Origin: Guptibacillus hwajinpoensis
GTDB lineage: Bacteria > Bacillota > Bacilli > Bacillales > Guptibacillaceae
Strand: one strand, 5' to 3'
Assembly: GCF_029277305.1 (NCBI RefSeq)
Contig: NZ_CP119526.1
DNA: 64,000 nt
Below, in pieces: positions 1 to 8,694 of this stretch. The stretch's first letter is position 1; each line of letters begins with the position of its first letter. A model generated the notes under the pieces. The model did no database searches, was not told where the DNA came from, and was given only the letters and a program-made list of their open reading frames with translations. A program made the position numbers and the translations under genes.

Positions 1-177
1 ATTGGTTATGAAGCAGGTCAAATGGCAGCGAAGATCCTTAAGGGTGAAGAAACAACTGCGGAATTGCCTGTTCAGTATCCACAGAATCTAAAGCTTAAAA
101 TGAACAAAAAGGCAGCAGAGGAAATGGACATCGAAGTGAAGCCAGAATGGGAAGAGATGGGGGAATATACGGAGTGA
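1..177 (+). CDS. ABC transporter substrate-binding protein, C-terminal end (partial)
   Basis: The 5' part lies outside the window; 58 codons remain, open from the first base and ending in TGA. The tail (YEAGQMAAKILKGE, then a Pro-rich linker and an acidic end) is typical of the last helix of TrpX-like substrate-binding proteins (COG2984 type). A permease and an ATPase of the matching family follow, so this is most likely the lipoprotein receptor of that importer. An intrinsic terminator directly after the stop probably tempers read-through into the permease gene. Substrate unknown; family call by context and short similarity. Confidence 0.7.
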   Translation: MGYEAGQMAAKILKGEETTAELPVQYPQNLKLKMNKKAAEEMDIEVKPEWEEMGEYTE

Positions 178-184
178 CATTGAC

Positions 185-225
185 AGGTTCGAAAAAGAGG
201 GAGTCTTCTTTTTCGAACCTTTTTT
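185..225 (+). terminator. Intrinsic terminator or attenuator inside the ABC operon
   Basis: A 14-bp perfect stem (AGGTTCGAAAAAGA paired with TCTTTTTCGAACCT) is followed by a T run. It sits between the binding-protein gene and the permease, a usual place for differential expression of receptor over membrane subunits. Confidence 0.85.
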
Positions 226-280
226 AAGGATAAGACACCTTGAAAAGTGTAACAAATGATAGGGATTAGGAGGTTTTTGC

Positions 281-1315
281 ATGAGTTCAGCGATGTTTGG
301 TGCAGTGGAATCTGGAATTATATATGCCATTATGGCACTCGGAGTGTATTTATCTTTTCGTATTTTGGATTTTCCGGACTTAACGGTTGATGGAAGCTTC
401 GTCACAGGTGCAGCTATTGCTGCCATTTTGATTGTGAATGGGACCAATCCATTCTTTGCAACTTTGCTAGCAATTGGAGCAGGTTTTATAGCAGGGTGTA
501 TAACGGGACTTCTTCATACGAAAGGAAAGATTAATCCGCTACTTGCAGGAATTCTAATGATGATTGCTCTTTACTCTATTAATCTAAGGATTATGGGGAG
601 ATCGAATGTTCCTTTATTGAATGAAGAATCTATTTTTACAAAGATAGAGGCTTTCTTTACATCAACAGGACTTGATGCACTATTTGCTAGTATGGCAGCA
701 GCGATCGGTCTTCAAAACCTAACCTCGACCTGGTCAGTCTTAATTAGCATGTTGGTCGTAACGGCGCTTATCAAAGTGGTCACAGACTTATTTCTACGTA
801 CCCAGATTGGTCTTGCCCTACGTGCGACAGGGGACAACAAACGAATGATTCGTAGTTTCTCAGCGAATACAGATCAGCTAACGATTCTTGGACTCGGATT
901 ATCGAATGCACTTGTCGCCCTTGCAGGTGCTCTCATCGCTCAGTATAGCTCTTTTGCAGATGTTGGAATGGGAATTGGAATGATTATTATTGGACTCGCT
1001 TCCGTCATTATTGGTGAGGCGATTTTTGGAACAAAAACGATTGCTGTGACAACTTTCGCTGTAGTGGGTGGAGCAATTGTTTATCGTATTGTCGTCAGTC
1101 TTGCACTCCGCGTCGATTTTCTTGAAACAGGTGATATGAAGCTGATTACAGCTGTAATCGTTATTGCTGCACTTGTATTGCCACAATTAATAGATGGGCA
1201 AAAAGAACGAAGACGTAAGAAAAAGAAGCGACTTCAGCAAGAAACGAAAATCAACGAGATGAAGAAAGGAGGCGAAGGATATGCTTCAACTAAATCAAAT
1301 TCACAAAGTATTTAA
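281..1315 (+). CDS. ABC transporter permease (TrpY-like family)
   Basis: 344 residues, hydrophobic along most of the length with about eight to nine predicted membrane segments. The N-terminus (YLSFRILDFPDLTVDGSF) and the loop GLLHTKGKINPLLAGILMM match the COG4120 permease family, relatives of branched-chain amino-acid permeases. Residues 305-320 are a strongly basic cytoplasmic tail (KERRRKKKKR). The start follows TAGGAGG with good spacing. The 3' end overlaps the ATPase start by 35 nt, indicating translational coupling. It forms the channel of an importer with the upstream receptor and downstream ATPase; the substrate could be an aromatic amino acid or another small solute and is not set by the sequence. 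Confidence 0.85.
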   Translation: MSSAMFGAVESGIIYAIMALGVYLSFRILDFPDLTVDGSFVTGAAIAAILIVNGTNPFFATLLAIGAGFIAGCITGLLHTKGKINPLLAGILMMIALYSINLRIMGRSNVPLLNEESIFTKIEAFFTSTGLDALFASMAAAIGLQNLTSTWSVLISMLVVTALIKVVTDLFLRTQIGLALRATGDNKRMIRSFSANTDQLTILGLGLSNALVALAGALIAQYSSFADVGMGIGMIIIGLASVIIGEAIFGTKTIAVTTFAVVGGAIVYRIVVSLALRVDFLETGDMKLITAVIVIAALVLPQLIDGQKERRRKKKKRLQQETKINEMKKGGEGYASTKSNSQSI

Positions 1316-2075
1316 CGAAGGCACACTTGATGAAAAAATTGCCCTTGAGGATATTAACTTAACGCTTAAGCCAGGTGATTTTGTTACAGTAATCGGAAGC
1401 AATGGCGCAGGTAAATCGACTCTAATGAATATGATTTCAGGTGTATTGACACCAGATGTTGGTGAAGTGTTCATAGATGATAGAAAGATTACGAATTTAC
1501 CAGAATATAAAAGGTCGCGTTTAATCGGACGTGTTTTCCAGGATCCAATGGCTGGAACGGCGCCTTCTATGACGATTCAGGAAAATCTGGCACTTGCTTA
1601 TAATCGAAACCGAAGAAGAACCTTGATGAAGGGTGTAACTAAAAAGCTAAGAACAACATTTCAAGAAGCATTGGGAACGCTTCATCTAGGGCTTGAAGAT
1701 CGTTTGTCAGCAAAGGTTGGTTTACTTTCAGGTGGTGAGCGACAGGCGCTTTCTCTTTTAATGGCCACTTTTACTGAACCTAAAATGTTACTTCTCGATG
1801 AGCATACAGCGGCACTTGATCCAGCGAGAGCAGCTTTAATTACGAAACTTACAGGAGAAATAGTAGAACGTACGGAATTGACCACTCTGATGGTTACACA
1901 CAATATGCAGCAAGCTCTTGATCTTGGAAATCGATTGATCATGATGGACAGCGGTCGGATTATTCTAGAAGTAGATGGAGAAGACAAACAGAACTTAACG
2001 ATTGAAGCGTTACTTCATGAATTCCAACGAATTAAAGGTTCTAAAATGACGAGTGATCGAGCGCTCCTAGGATAA
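1281..2075 (+). CDS. ABC transporter ATP-binding protein (COG1101 type)
   Basis: 264 residues. Walker A is GSNGAGKST at residues 39-47, the signature LSGGERQ is near residue 153, and Walker B with the catalytic Glu is in LLLDEHTAALDP near 175; the switch His lies in VTHNMQQA. All nucleotide-binding elements are intact. The ATG follows GAAAGGAGG, which lies inside the end of the permease gene (35-nt overlap). It energises the importer made with the preceding permease and receptor. COG1101 ATPases pair with COG4120 permeases and COG2984 receptors, which is the arrangement here. A terminator follows the stop. Confidence 0.9.
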   Translation: MLQLNQIHKVFNEGTLDEKIALEDINLTLKPGDFVTVIGSNGAGKSTLMNMISGVLTPDVGEVFIDDRKITNLPEYKRSRLIGRVFQDPMAGTAPSMTIQENLALAYNRNRRRTLMKGVTKKLRTTFQEALGTLHLGLEDRLSAKVGLLSGGERQALSLLMATFTEPKMLLLDEHTAALDPARAALITKLTGEIVERTELTTLMVTHNMQQALDLGNRLIMMDSGRIILEVDGEDKQNLTIEALLHEFQRIKGSKMTSDRALLG

Positions 2076-2080
2076 GATGC

Positions 2081-2114
2081 AAAACCAATTAGCAAATCGC
2101 TGGTTGGTTTTTCT
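2081..2114 (+). terminator. Intrinsic terminator of the ABC operon
   Basis: Stem AAACCAATTAGC with GCTGGTTGGTTT (a few G-T pairs) followed by TTTTTC, six bases after the ATPase stop codon. Confidence 0.8.
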
Positions 2115-2227
2115 TCAGCTAATGATCGTAATTTTTTGACAATTAATTGACTGTCATTATACGTGATGTTATTATATCGTTAAATAAACGTCATATATTT
2201 AAGTGTGATGAGTATGGGGTGAAACAG

Positions 2228-2623
2228 ATGAAAAGTGGAATTTCGGTTGGACAAAAGGCCGTTATTCAAGCGGAGGTAACACCCGACATGTTTGCACAAT
2301 TTGAGGGTGAAGTCATTCACCCTGCCTATTCTACAGTGTCGATGGTTTATCATATGGAATGGGCAGCAAGACAGCTTATTTTACCCTATCTTGAGGATGA
2401 AGAAGAGGGAATAGGTGGCGGAGTTGAGGTTAAGCATCTAGGACCAGCATGTGCTGGTCAATCAATTGAAGTCCTAGCCACAATTACCGACATTACCCAC
2501 AAGTCTGTGATGAGTAGGGTAGATGTTCGGAGGGGAACTGATATTATTGGCACGGGGAAAGTGATTCAGTTTATTCTACCTAAGAAAGAGATCGAGAGTA
2601 AATTAGCAAAAGCAAAAATGTAA
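2228..2623 (+). CDS. Hotdog-fold acyl-CoA thioesterase (FlK-like)
   Basis: 131 residues from the ATG preceded by a weak TGGGGTG; the frame is open further upstream (to 2147) but without a ribosome site and with unconserved sequence. The protein resembles fluoroacetyl-CoA thioesterase FlK. Thr36, Glu44 and His70 have the same spacing (8 and 26 residues) as the FlK catalytic Thr42/Glu50/His76, in YSTVSMVYHMEWAARQ and VKHLGPACAG. It lies 26 nt before the dehydrogenase gene of the 2-oxoacid dehydrogenase operon and may be co-transcribed. A role in clearing short or branched acyl-CoA made by that complex is an inference. Confidence 0.75.
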   Translation: MKSGISVGQKAVIQAEVTPDMFAQFEGEVIHPAYSTVSMVYHMEWAARQLILPYLEDEEEGIGGGVEVKHLGPACAGQSIEVLATITDITHKSVMSRVDVRRGTDIIGTGKVIQFILPKKEIESKLAKAKM

Positions 2624-2649
2624 GCGATTTCATAAAAGGGGTGAAAATC

Positions 2650-3750
2650 GTGTTTGATCGAATAGAAGAGCACGAACAAGTACTATTTTGCAATGATGCA
2701 GATACGGGGCTAAAGGCAATCATCGCCATACATAATACAACGCTTGGTCCCGCGTTAGGTGGCTGTCGGATGAGGCCATATGAAACTGTTGATGATGCGA
2801 TTGAAGATGTTCTAAGACTTTCAAAGGGCATGACGTATAAATGTGCAGCAGCAGATGTGGATTTTGGTGGAGGAAAAGCGGTCATTATTGGTGACCCACT
2901 GCAAGATCGTACCCCAGAGTTGTTTCGTGCGTTTGGACAATTCGTGGAATCGTTAAATGGACGATTCTATACAGGTACTGATATGGGAACAACGCCAGAT
3001 AACTTTGTTCATTCACTAAGGGAGAGCAGTTGCATCGTAGGTGTTCCGGAAGAATATGGAGGTAGTGGAGATTCATCGATTCCGACAGCTAAAGGTGTGC
3101 TGTATGGAATCCAAGCTACGAATAAAACAGTATTTGGATCAGAGGAATTTGGCGGAAGAACATATGCCATTCAAGGACTTGGCAAAGTAGGTTTTAAAGT
3201 AGCTGAAATGCTTCTCGAGAACGGGGGAGATCTTGTTGTTTCAGATATCAATCGACATGCGATTGATCGCTTGATTCAAAGGGCGATTGAGCTTAATCGT
3301 GGTGTCAAGGTTGTATCAGGAGATGAGATCTATGAAGCAGAAGCAGATGTGTTTGTACCTTGTGCTCTTGGTGGTGTCATTAATGATCAGACGATTCATA
3401 AGTTGAAAGTTCGAGCAGTAGTTGGCTCTGCTAACAACCAGCTTCTCACAACAGACCACGGGGATCAGTTGAATGAGCGTGGTATCCTCTATGCCCCCGA
3501 TTATATCGTGAATAGCGGTGGATTAATTCAAGTATCGGATGAACTCTATTCTCCTAATCCGATGCGAGTTCTCCAAAAAACAAAAGCAATCTATGACACT
3601 CTTTTTACTATTTTTGAGCAGGCAGAGGCTCATTCAATCTCGACTATTAAAGCAGCCAACCTATTTTGCGAGCAGCGAATTGAAAGTCGAAAGAGAAGAA
3701 ATAGTTTCTTTGCTCATAAGAAACCTGGTAAGTGGACTGTACGTTCTTAA
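2650..3750 (+). CDS. bcd: Leucine (branched-chain amino acid) dehydrogenase
   Basis: 366 residues from a GTG spaced nine bases after AAAGGGG; an in-frame GTG at 2641 touches that site and is less likely. It catalyses NAD-dependent reversible deamination of Leu/Val/Ile to 2-oxoacids. Family hallmarks: ALGGCRM, the active-site lysines in MTYK (Lys64) and GGGK (Lys76), the TGTDMGT substrate loop, and the Rossmann motif QGLGKVG near 177. The C-terminus (KRRNSFFAHKKPGK) is more basic than usual. It heads an operon with E1, E2 and E3 subunits, which fits conversion of branched-chain amino acids into branched acyl-CoA. A phenylalanine or valine dehydrogenase specificity cannot be excluded. Confidence 0.88.
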   Translation: MFDRIEEHEQVLFCNDADTGLKAIIAIHNTTLGPALGGCRMRPYETVDDAIEDVLRLSKGMTYKCAAADVDFGGGKAVIIGDPLQDRTPELFRAFGQFVESLNGRFYTGTDMGTTPDNFVHSLRESSCIVGVPEEYGGSGDSSIPTAKGVLYGIQATNKTVFGSEEFGGRTYAIQGLGKVGFKVAEMLLENGGDLVVSDINRHAIDRLIQRAIELNRGVKVVSGDEIYEAEADVFVPCALGGVINDQTIHKLKVRAVVGSANNQLLTTDHGDQLNERGILYAPDYIVNSGGLIQVSDELYSPNPMRVLQKTKAIYDTLFTIFEQAEAHSISTIKAANLFCEQRIESRKRRNSFFAHKKPGKWTVRS

Positions 3751-3774
3751 GTAAGAAATGAGAGGAGGATTTCC

Positions 3775-4842
3775 ATGGATCTAACTGATCAATTTCCAAT
3801 CGTTCAACTTGTTGATGGAGAGGGAAAGCAACGTGAAGAAAATTCACATGTCACTGTTGAAAACGCTAAGCGTTTTTATGAACATATGGCATTTTCCCGT
3901 CTGTTTGATCAAAAAGCTGTCAATCTTCAACGTCAGGGGAGAATTGGCACATACGCTCCTTTCGAAGGACAGGAGGCATCTCAAATAGGAAGTGCACTTG
4001 CACTAGAAGATGGTGATTGGATGTTTCCTACGTATCGTGACCATGCGGCAACAGCCGCTTTTGGCCATTCCCTTGAGAATATTTTTCTTTATTGGAAAGG
4101 GTGTATAGAAGGGTGCGTGCCACCACCTGGTAAGCATATTTTTCCACCGTCTGTTCCTATTGCCTCTCAAATTCTTCACGCAACGGGAACGGCATGGGCT
4201 GAGAAGAAAAAGGGGAGCGACAGAGTATCGCTTGTTTACTTTGGTGATGGAGCTACTTCAGAGGGGGATTTCCATGAAGGGCTGAACTTTGCAAGTGTGT
4301 TCCAAATCCCCGTCGTATTTCTGAATCAAAACAATGGTTATGCAATTAGCGTTCCACTTGAGCGTCAGATGAATTCCAAAACAATCGCTCAAAAATCGCT
4401 AGCCTATGATATGCCAGGGGTTCGGGTAGATGGAAACGATGTTTTTGCTGTCTATAACGAAACAATGAAAGCAGTTGAAAGAGCGAGAAGGGGCTGTGGA
4501 CCAACACTTATTGAGGCTGTTACATGGCGCTATGGTGCGCATACAACGACAGATGAACCTTCGAAATATCGTGATCAGAGTGAGAGTGATCGAAGAAGAG
4601 AACGTGATGATCCCATCAGTAGGATTGAACGTTTTCTTAGAGCAAATGATGCGTGGGATCCTGAATGGGAGATTAAAGTGAAAGCTGATTCAGAAAAAAG
4701 GTTGAATGAGGCTGTTAGTGAAATGGAGAAAACACATAAATCAGATGAAACCCTTATGTTTGATCATGTGTTTGGAACTGAAGTATGGCCAGTTCAAGAA
4801 CAGAAGGAGCGTTTTTTTCATGAAGGGAGTGAGAAAGCATGA
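3775..4842 (+). CDS. 2-Oxoacid dehydrogenase E1 component, alpha subunit (branched-chain or pyruvate type)
   Basis: 355 residues, the family's usual length, start after AGAGGAGG. The thiamine diphosphate motif runs from GDGATSEGDFHEG (near residue 158) to QNNGYAIS, and the phosphorylation-loop region YGAHTTTDEPSKYR is present. It decarboxylates a 2-oxoacid and transfers the acyl group to lipoyl-E2. The sequence is close to Gram-positive PdhA, but linkage to a leucine-type dehydrogenase favours branched-chain 2-oxoacids (bkdAA role). Its stop overlaps the beta-subunit start by four bases, as expected for a stoichiometric heterotetramer. Confidence 0.88.
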   Translation: MDLTDQFPIVQLVDGEGKQREENSHVTVENAKRFYEHMAFSRLFDQKAVNLQRQGRIGTYAPFEGQEASQIGSALALEDGDWMFPTYRDHAATAAFGHSLENIFLYWKGCIEGCVPPPGKHIFPPSVPIASQILHATGTAWAEKKKGSDRVSLVYFGDGATSEGDFHEGLNFASVFQIPVVFLNQNNGYAISVPLERQMNSKTIAQKSLAYDMPGVRVDGNDVFAVYNETMKAVERARRGCGPTLIEAVTWRYGAHTTTDEPSKYRDQSESDRRRERDDPISRIERFLRANDAWDPEWEIKVKADSEKRLNEAVSEMEKTHKSDETLMFDHVFGTEVWPVQEQKERFFHEGSEKA

Positions 4843-5834
4843 GTATCGCTGTGAATATGAAAAAAATGACTATGGTGCAAGCCATTACGGAAGCTCTTAA
4901 AGTGATGCTTGAAGAAGACGCCTCTACGCTTGTTATTGGTGAAGACGTGGGTCGAAATGGGGGGGTTTTCAGAGCTACAGATGGTTTATTCGAGCTATTT
5001 GGTGATGATCGAGTAATCGATACGCCTCTAGCTGAATCCGGCTTAATTGGAACGTCCATTGGTCTAGCCATGAACGGCTTTAAGCCAGTTGTCGAAATTC
5101 AGTTTCTAGGGTTTATTTATCCTGGGTTTAATCAGCTAATTACCCATGCTACGAGAATTAGAACGAGGACCCAAAGCCGCTATACTGTACCCCTTACGAT
5201 AAGGGTTCCTTATGGTGCTGGTGTGAGAGCGCCGGAAATTCATAGTGATAGTACGGAAGCGCTCTTCACGCACATACCTGGTTTGAAAGTGGTTGTTCCC
5301 TCTACACCACATGATGCAAAAGGAATGCTCATTAGTAGTATTAAAGATCCTGACCCCGTTCTCTTTCTAGAACCTATGAAGATGTATCGATCCGGAAAAG
5401 GGGATGTTCCTACAGGAAGTTATACAATACCACTTGGAAAAGCGTACAGGCGACGCAAAGGTGAAGATGTATCGATCTTTGCTTGGGGAGCAATGGTAAG
5501 GATTGCTGAGAAAGCGGCTGAAACAGCAGCAAAGAACGGAATAGAGTGTGACGTGATAGATCTTCGAACGTTATACCCGCTTGATAAGGAAATGATTGCT
5601 GAATCAGTTCAAAAAACCGGAAGAGCAGTAATTATACATGAAGCTCCGTCTTCAGGTGGAGTTGGTAGTGAAGTCATTACGATTATTAATGATACATCCT
5701 TTCTTTATATGAAAGCTCCGATTAAAAAGGTCACTGGATACGATACGCCTGTTCCTCTTTTTACCCTTGAAGATGACTATCTTCCTGATGAGAAAAAAGT
5801 AGTTCGAGCTATAGAAGAAACCGTTCGTTTCTAA
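4839..5834 (+). CDS. 2-Oxoacid dehydrogenase E1 component, beta subunit
   Basis: 331 residues; the ATG overlaps the alpha stop (ATGA) and follows GGGAGTGAG. It has the transketolase pyrimidine domain (IGEDVGRNGGVFRAT, DTPLAESG, VEIQFLGF) and the C-terminal transketolase domain (GKAYRRRKGEDVSIFAWGAM, DLRTLYPLD, HEAPSSGGVGSE). With E1alpha it forms the alpha2beta2 thiamine diphosphate enzyme; Glu in DTPLAESG and the His/Tyr residues of this subunit complete the active site. An internal Met at residue 7 (MKKMTMVQ) is a possible alternative start but has no better ribosome site. Confidence 0.9.
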   Translation: MSIAVNMKKMTMVQAITEALKVMLEEDASTLVIGEDVGRNGGVFRATDGLFELFGDDRVIDTPLAESGLIGTSIGLAMNGFKPVVEIQFLGFIYPGFNQLITHATRIRTRTQSRYTVPLTIRVPYGAGVRAPEIHSDSTEALFTHIPGLKVVVPSTPHDAKGMLISSIKDPDPVLFLEPMKMYRSGKGDVPTGSYTIPLGKAYRRRKGEDVSIFAWGAMVRIAEKAAETAAKNGIECDVIDLRTLYPLDKEMIAESVQKTGRAVIIHEAPSSGGVGSEVITIINDTSFLYMKAPIKKVTGYDTPVPLFTLEDDYLPDEKKVVRAIEETVRF

Positions 5835-5849
5835 GGAGGGTTAACAAAT

Positions 5850-6998
5850 ATGGAAGTTAAGCTACATGATATAGGAGAAGGAATGTCAGAAGGGGAAATT
5901 GTTCAGATTCTCGTAAATGCTGGCGACTTTGTGACTGTTGATCAACCTCTAGTTGAAGTTCAAACAGATAAAGTAACAGCTGAGCTTCCATCACCGTTTG
6001 CTGGAAGAATTGAGAACATCTTCGTTTCTTCAGGTGATGTTATTGAAGTGGGAGGAGTACTGTTGACGATTTCTCCTATTGAGCGAAAAAACGAAGTGGT
6101 GACCAAAACAAAAAATGCTACTAGAATACTAGCTGCGCCGTTCACGAGGAAAATAGCACGAGAACATGGTGTGGATATCGAAAACGTCATAGGGAGCGGG
6201 CCAGCAGGGCGAATCGTAGATGAAGACGTAATGAACTATATTGAACTGGGGCGGGAAGCGGAGGTAGAACCTGTTCAAAATCATAAAGAAAAGAAAGAAG
6301 TAAAGTCCGATACGATTCCATTCACTTCGAGACGTAGACAAATAGCTGCTAAGATGACGAAAGCAGTTCGGACCATTCCACACGTTTCGCACTTTGATGA
6401 AGTAGATGTAACGAATGTCCTTGAAATTAAAAGTATGCTAGCTGAGAAACGCGGCATTTCATTATCCGTTGCAGCTTTTTATATTAAAGCTGTCTGTGTA
6501 GCACTAAAGGATTACCCGATTTTCAATTCAGAATTGAGTGAAGAGGAAAGTCTAATTACGTTGAAGAAAGACATTCACATTGGCATTGCAACTGATACAA
6601 AAGAAGGGCTTATCGTCCCTGTTATTCAGCACTGTGACCGCCTCTCGATTCAAGACATTCATGTCAAGATGAAGCAGTTACGTGAGCGTGCACTGAAAAA
6701 TGAGCTCACACGAGAAGAGTTGTCATCTGGTACGTTCACGATTAGTAATGCAGGTCCGCTGGGAAGCACTGGAGCTACGCCTATTATTAATTACCCTGAG
6801 GCAGCTCTGTTGGCATTTCATAAAACGAAGAAAATGCCTGTTGTGACAGATGAAGACGAAATCGTCATCCGTTCAATTATGAATCTTTCGATGACGTTTG
6901 ATCATCGAATAACTGACGGAGGTACATCTATGCGTTTTACAAATCGAATCATTGAATTAATTGAACAACCATCCCTACTTTTAACGGAGCTTGTGTAA
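5850..6998 (+). CDS. Dihydrolipoamide acyltransferase (E2) of the 2-oxoacid dehydrogenase complex
   Basis: 382 residues, start after AAGGAGGG. Domains in order: one lipoyl domain (residues 1-78; the lipoylated lysine is Lys41 in QTDKV), a linker, the peripheral E1/E3-binding domain (about 90-128, PFTRKIAREHGVDI and GSGPAGRI), a charged linker, and the acyltransferase domain (about 155-382) with the catalytic FDHRITDGG near residue 350 and the STGATP loop. One lipoyl domain is normal for Gram-positive E2 proteins of branched-chain type. The stop overlaps the E3 start by one base. Confidence 0.92.
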   Translation: MEVKLHDIGEGMSEGEIVQILVNAGDFVTVDQPLVEVQTDKVTAELPSPFAGRIENIFVSSGDVIEVGGVLLTISPIERKNEVVTKTKNATRILAAPFTRKIAREHGVDIENVIGSGPAGRIVDEDVMNYIELGREAEVEPVQNHKEKKEVKSDTIPFTSRRRQIAAKMTKAVRTIPHVSHFDEVDVTNVLEIKSMLAEKRGISLSVAAFYIKAVCVALKDYPIFNSELSEEESLITLKKDIHIGIATDTKEGLIVPVIQHCDRLSIQDIHVKMKQLRERALKNELTREELSSGTFTISNAGPLGSTGATPIINYPEAALLAFHKTKKMPVVTDEDEIVIRSIMNLSMTFDHRITDGGTSMRFTNRIIELIEQPSLLLTELV

Positions 6999-8407
6999 TG
7001 GTAGTTGGAGAAATTATTCATGAAAAAGATGTTGTTGTCATCGGTGCAGGGCCAGCAGGATATGAAGCGGCTCTCCGTGCTGCTCAATATGGTAGAGACG
7101 TTACACTTGTAGATCGATCAAGGTCAGGTGGTGAATGTTTACATACCGGGTGTATTCCATCAAAGTTACTTGCGATATCAGCGAGGAAAATGTGGGATTC
7201 AGCACCGGGTGTAACGATGGATCCAGAATTTTCAATGCAGCAGTGGCACAATGAAAAAACTGAAGTCGTTGAGAGATTAGAAAAAGGCTTAGAGATGCGA
7301 TTTAAATCAAATAACATTGAGTGTGTAAAAGGGAGCGCTTCCTTTCTATCGAGCGAACGGATAGGTGTAGAGCAAGGAGAGAAATTTGAAGTATGGACGT
7401 TTCAACATGTCATTATCGCAACGGGGAGTCGTCCAAAAGATCCTCCCTTTCTTTTTGAAAACATCCCAGGTGTTATCCCTGTCGAACAGCTTTATAAGAC
7501 GCCTTCTATTCCTAGACGACTAGTCATCTTCGGCGAAGACTACCTTTCATTAGAAGCTGCAAGTACGTTCAGAGCTCTTGGGGCAGAAGTTACGGTCGTT
7601 ACGGCATATGACTCACTCATCGGTGACATGGATGAAACGATCATAAGAGAGTTGCAAAGACAGTTTAAGAAACAGAAAATTAGAGTGATTACTGGTGTTT
7701 CAGAATGTAATGCGGTGGCACGTGACAACCTCATTTTTGAAGGAATAAAATCGACAGGCGAGCGATTTGAAGTAGAAGCAGATACGATCGCTTATTCTGC
7801 AGGAAGAATAAGTAACATTGAGTCTCTCTGTTTAGAACAGGGAGGAATTGAGGTATGTGGAAACTATATTAAAATTAAAGATACGTGTGAAACTTCAATC
7901 TCAAGAATTTATGCCTGTGGCGATATAACAGAAGGCCCTGCTTTAGCTATAAAGGCAATTAAACAGGGCAAGACAGCTGCAGATCATTGTTGTGGTGTAG
8001 CGGCTACATTTTCTTTTGAATGTATGCCTACAATCATTCAGACTCAGACTCCATTAGCAACAGTTGGTCTAACCGAAGCAGAAGCTATTGAAGCTGGATA
8101 TCAAGTAGTTGCTGAGAGCAGTCCTATGCGAGCAAGTGGGTATGCAAGCTTGCTGCGACAAACAGAAGGTGTGGTAAAAGTAGTCCGTGATAAAGAAAGT
8201 CATCTTCTTCTCGGTTTTCATGCGATTGGTGCCGGAGCGGTAGAGTTAATTGAAAAGGCAACGCTAGCATTAGAAATGGCAGGAAGAGATGAAGATTTCA
8301 GTTATCCATATTCACCTCACCCAGGATTTGGTGAACTGTGGTCAGAGACAGTTGATCGAACGATAGAAAAGAAGGCAAAGTCTATTGAATATAATCTAAA
8401 TCAGTAA
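6998..8407 (+). CDS. Dihydrolipoamide dehydrogenase (E3)
   Basis: 469 residues. FAD motif VIGAGPAGYEAA (residues 14-25), redox-active disulfide Cys47-Cys52 in GGECLHTGCIPSK, NAD domain starting near residue 170, ACGD motif near 308, and the C-terminal dimerisation domain ending in PHPGFGE, where the catalytic His-Glu pair of the usual HPTLSE motif is retained. It reoxidises lipoyl-E2 and makes NADH. The NAD-domain glycine motif (VIFGEDYLSLEAAS) is degenerate compared with the usual GGGxIGxE, which is unusual and may alter cofactor binding. It closes the operon and is followed by a terminator. Confidence 0.9.
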   Translation: MVVGEIIHEKDVVVIGAGPAGYEAALRAAQYGRDVTLVDRSRSGGECLHTGCIPSKLLAISARKMWDSAPGVTMDPEFSMQQWHNEKTEVVERLEKGLEMRFKSNNIECVKGSASFLSSERIGVEQGEKFEVWTFQHVIIATGSRPKDPPFLFENIPGVIPVEQLYKTPSIPRRLVIFGEDYLSLEAASTFRALGAEVTVVTAYDSLIGDMDETIIRELQRQFKKQKIRVITGVSECNAVARDNLIFEGIKSTGERFEVEADTIAYSAGRISNIESLCLEQGGIEVCGNYIKIKDTCETSISRIYACGDITEGPALAIKAIKQGKTAADHCCGVAATFSFECMPTIIQTQTPLATVGLTEAEAIEAGYQVVAESSPMRASGYASLLRQTEGVVKVVRDKESHLLLGFHAIGAGAVELIEKATLALEMAGRDEDFSYPYSPHPGFGELWSETVDRTIEKKAKSIEYNLNQ

Positions 8408-8432
8408 GCGCTCACTCAGGAGCGCTTTTTTT
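8407..8432 (+). terminator. Intrinsic terminator of the 2-oxoacid dehydrogenase operon
   Basis: AGCGCTC paired with GAGCGCT over a six-base loop, then seven T. The stem begins at the last base of the stop codon. Confidence 0.88.
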
Positions 8433-8433
8433 A

Positions 8434-8694
8434 TTAGACTCTTTTCGTATACATTGTTGCTATTGCGATTATTTCCGCTCCAGGATACTCGCTTTCCGCG
8501 GGGCGGGACGCTTGAGCCTCCTCGTCGCTAACGCTCCGGTGGGGTCTCACCTGTCCCGCTAGTCCCGCAGGAGTCGAGTATCCTTCCACTCCAATCTCGA
8601 AGCGTGGTTTATTATTAGTGAAAGGCTCCACATCCAGCTAATTGGAGCGGAGATCAACCACCACTCCTATCGCAACAATTGCTAGGAAACAGCT
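8434..8694. repeat. Family A dispersed repeat, full-length copy (about 260 bp)
   Basis: The left end is close to CTTTTCGTAGACATTGTTGC and continues into ATTTCCGCTCCA; the right end is a diverged inverted copy (TTGGAGCGG ... GCAACAATTGCTAGG). The core holds the GC-rich stretch CTCGCTTTCCGCGGGG common in Bacillaceae intergenic DNA and an internal inverted pair GGATACTCG/CGAGTATCC. No coding potential. The right end reaches the stop of the minus-strand regulator. Confidence 0.7.

Noticed and set aside
8434..8631. Minus-strand open frame of 65 codons after the E3 gene
   Set aside because: It lies entirely in a family A repeat and its sequence is the translation of GC-rich core repeats.
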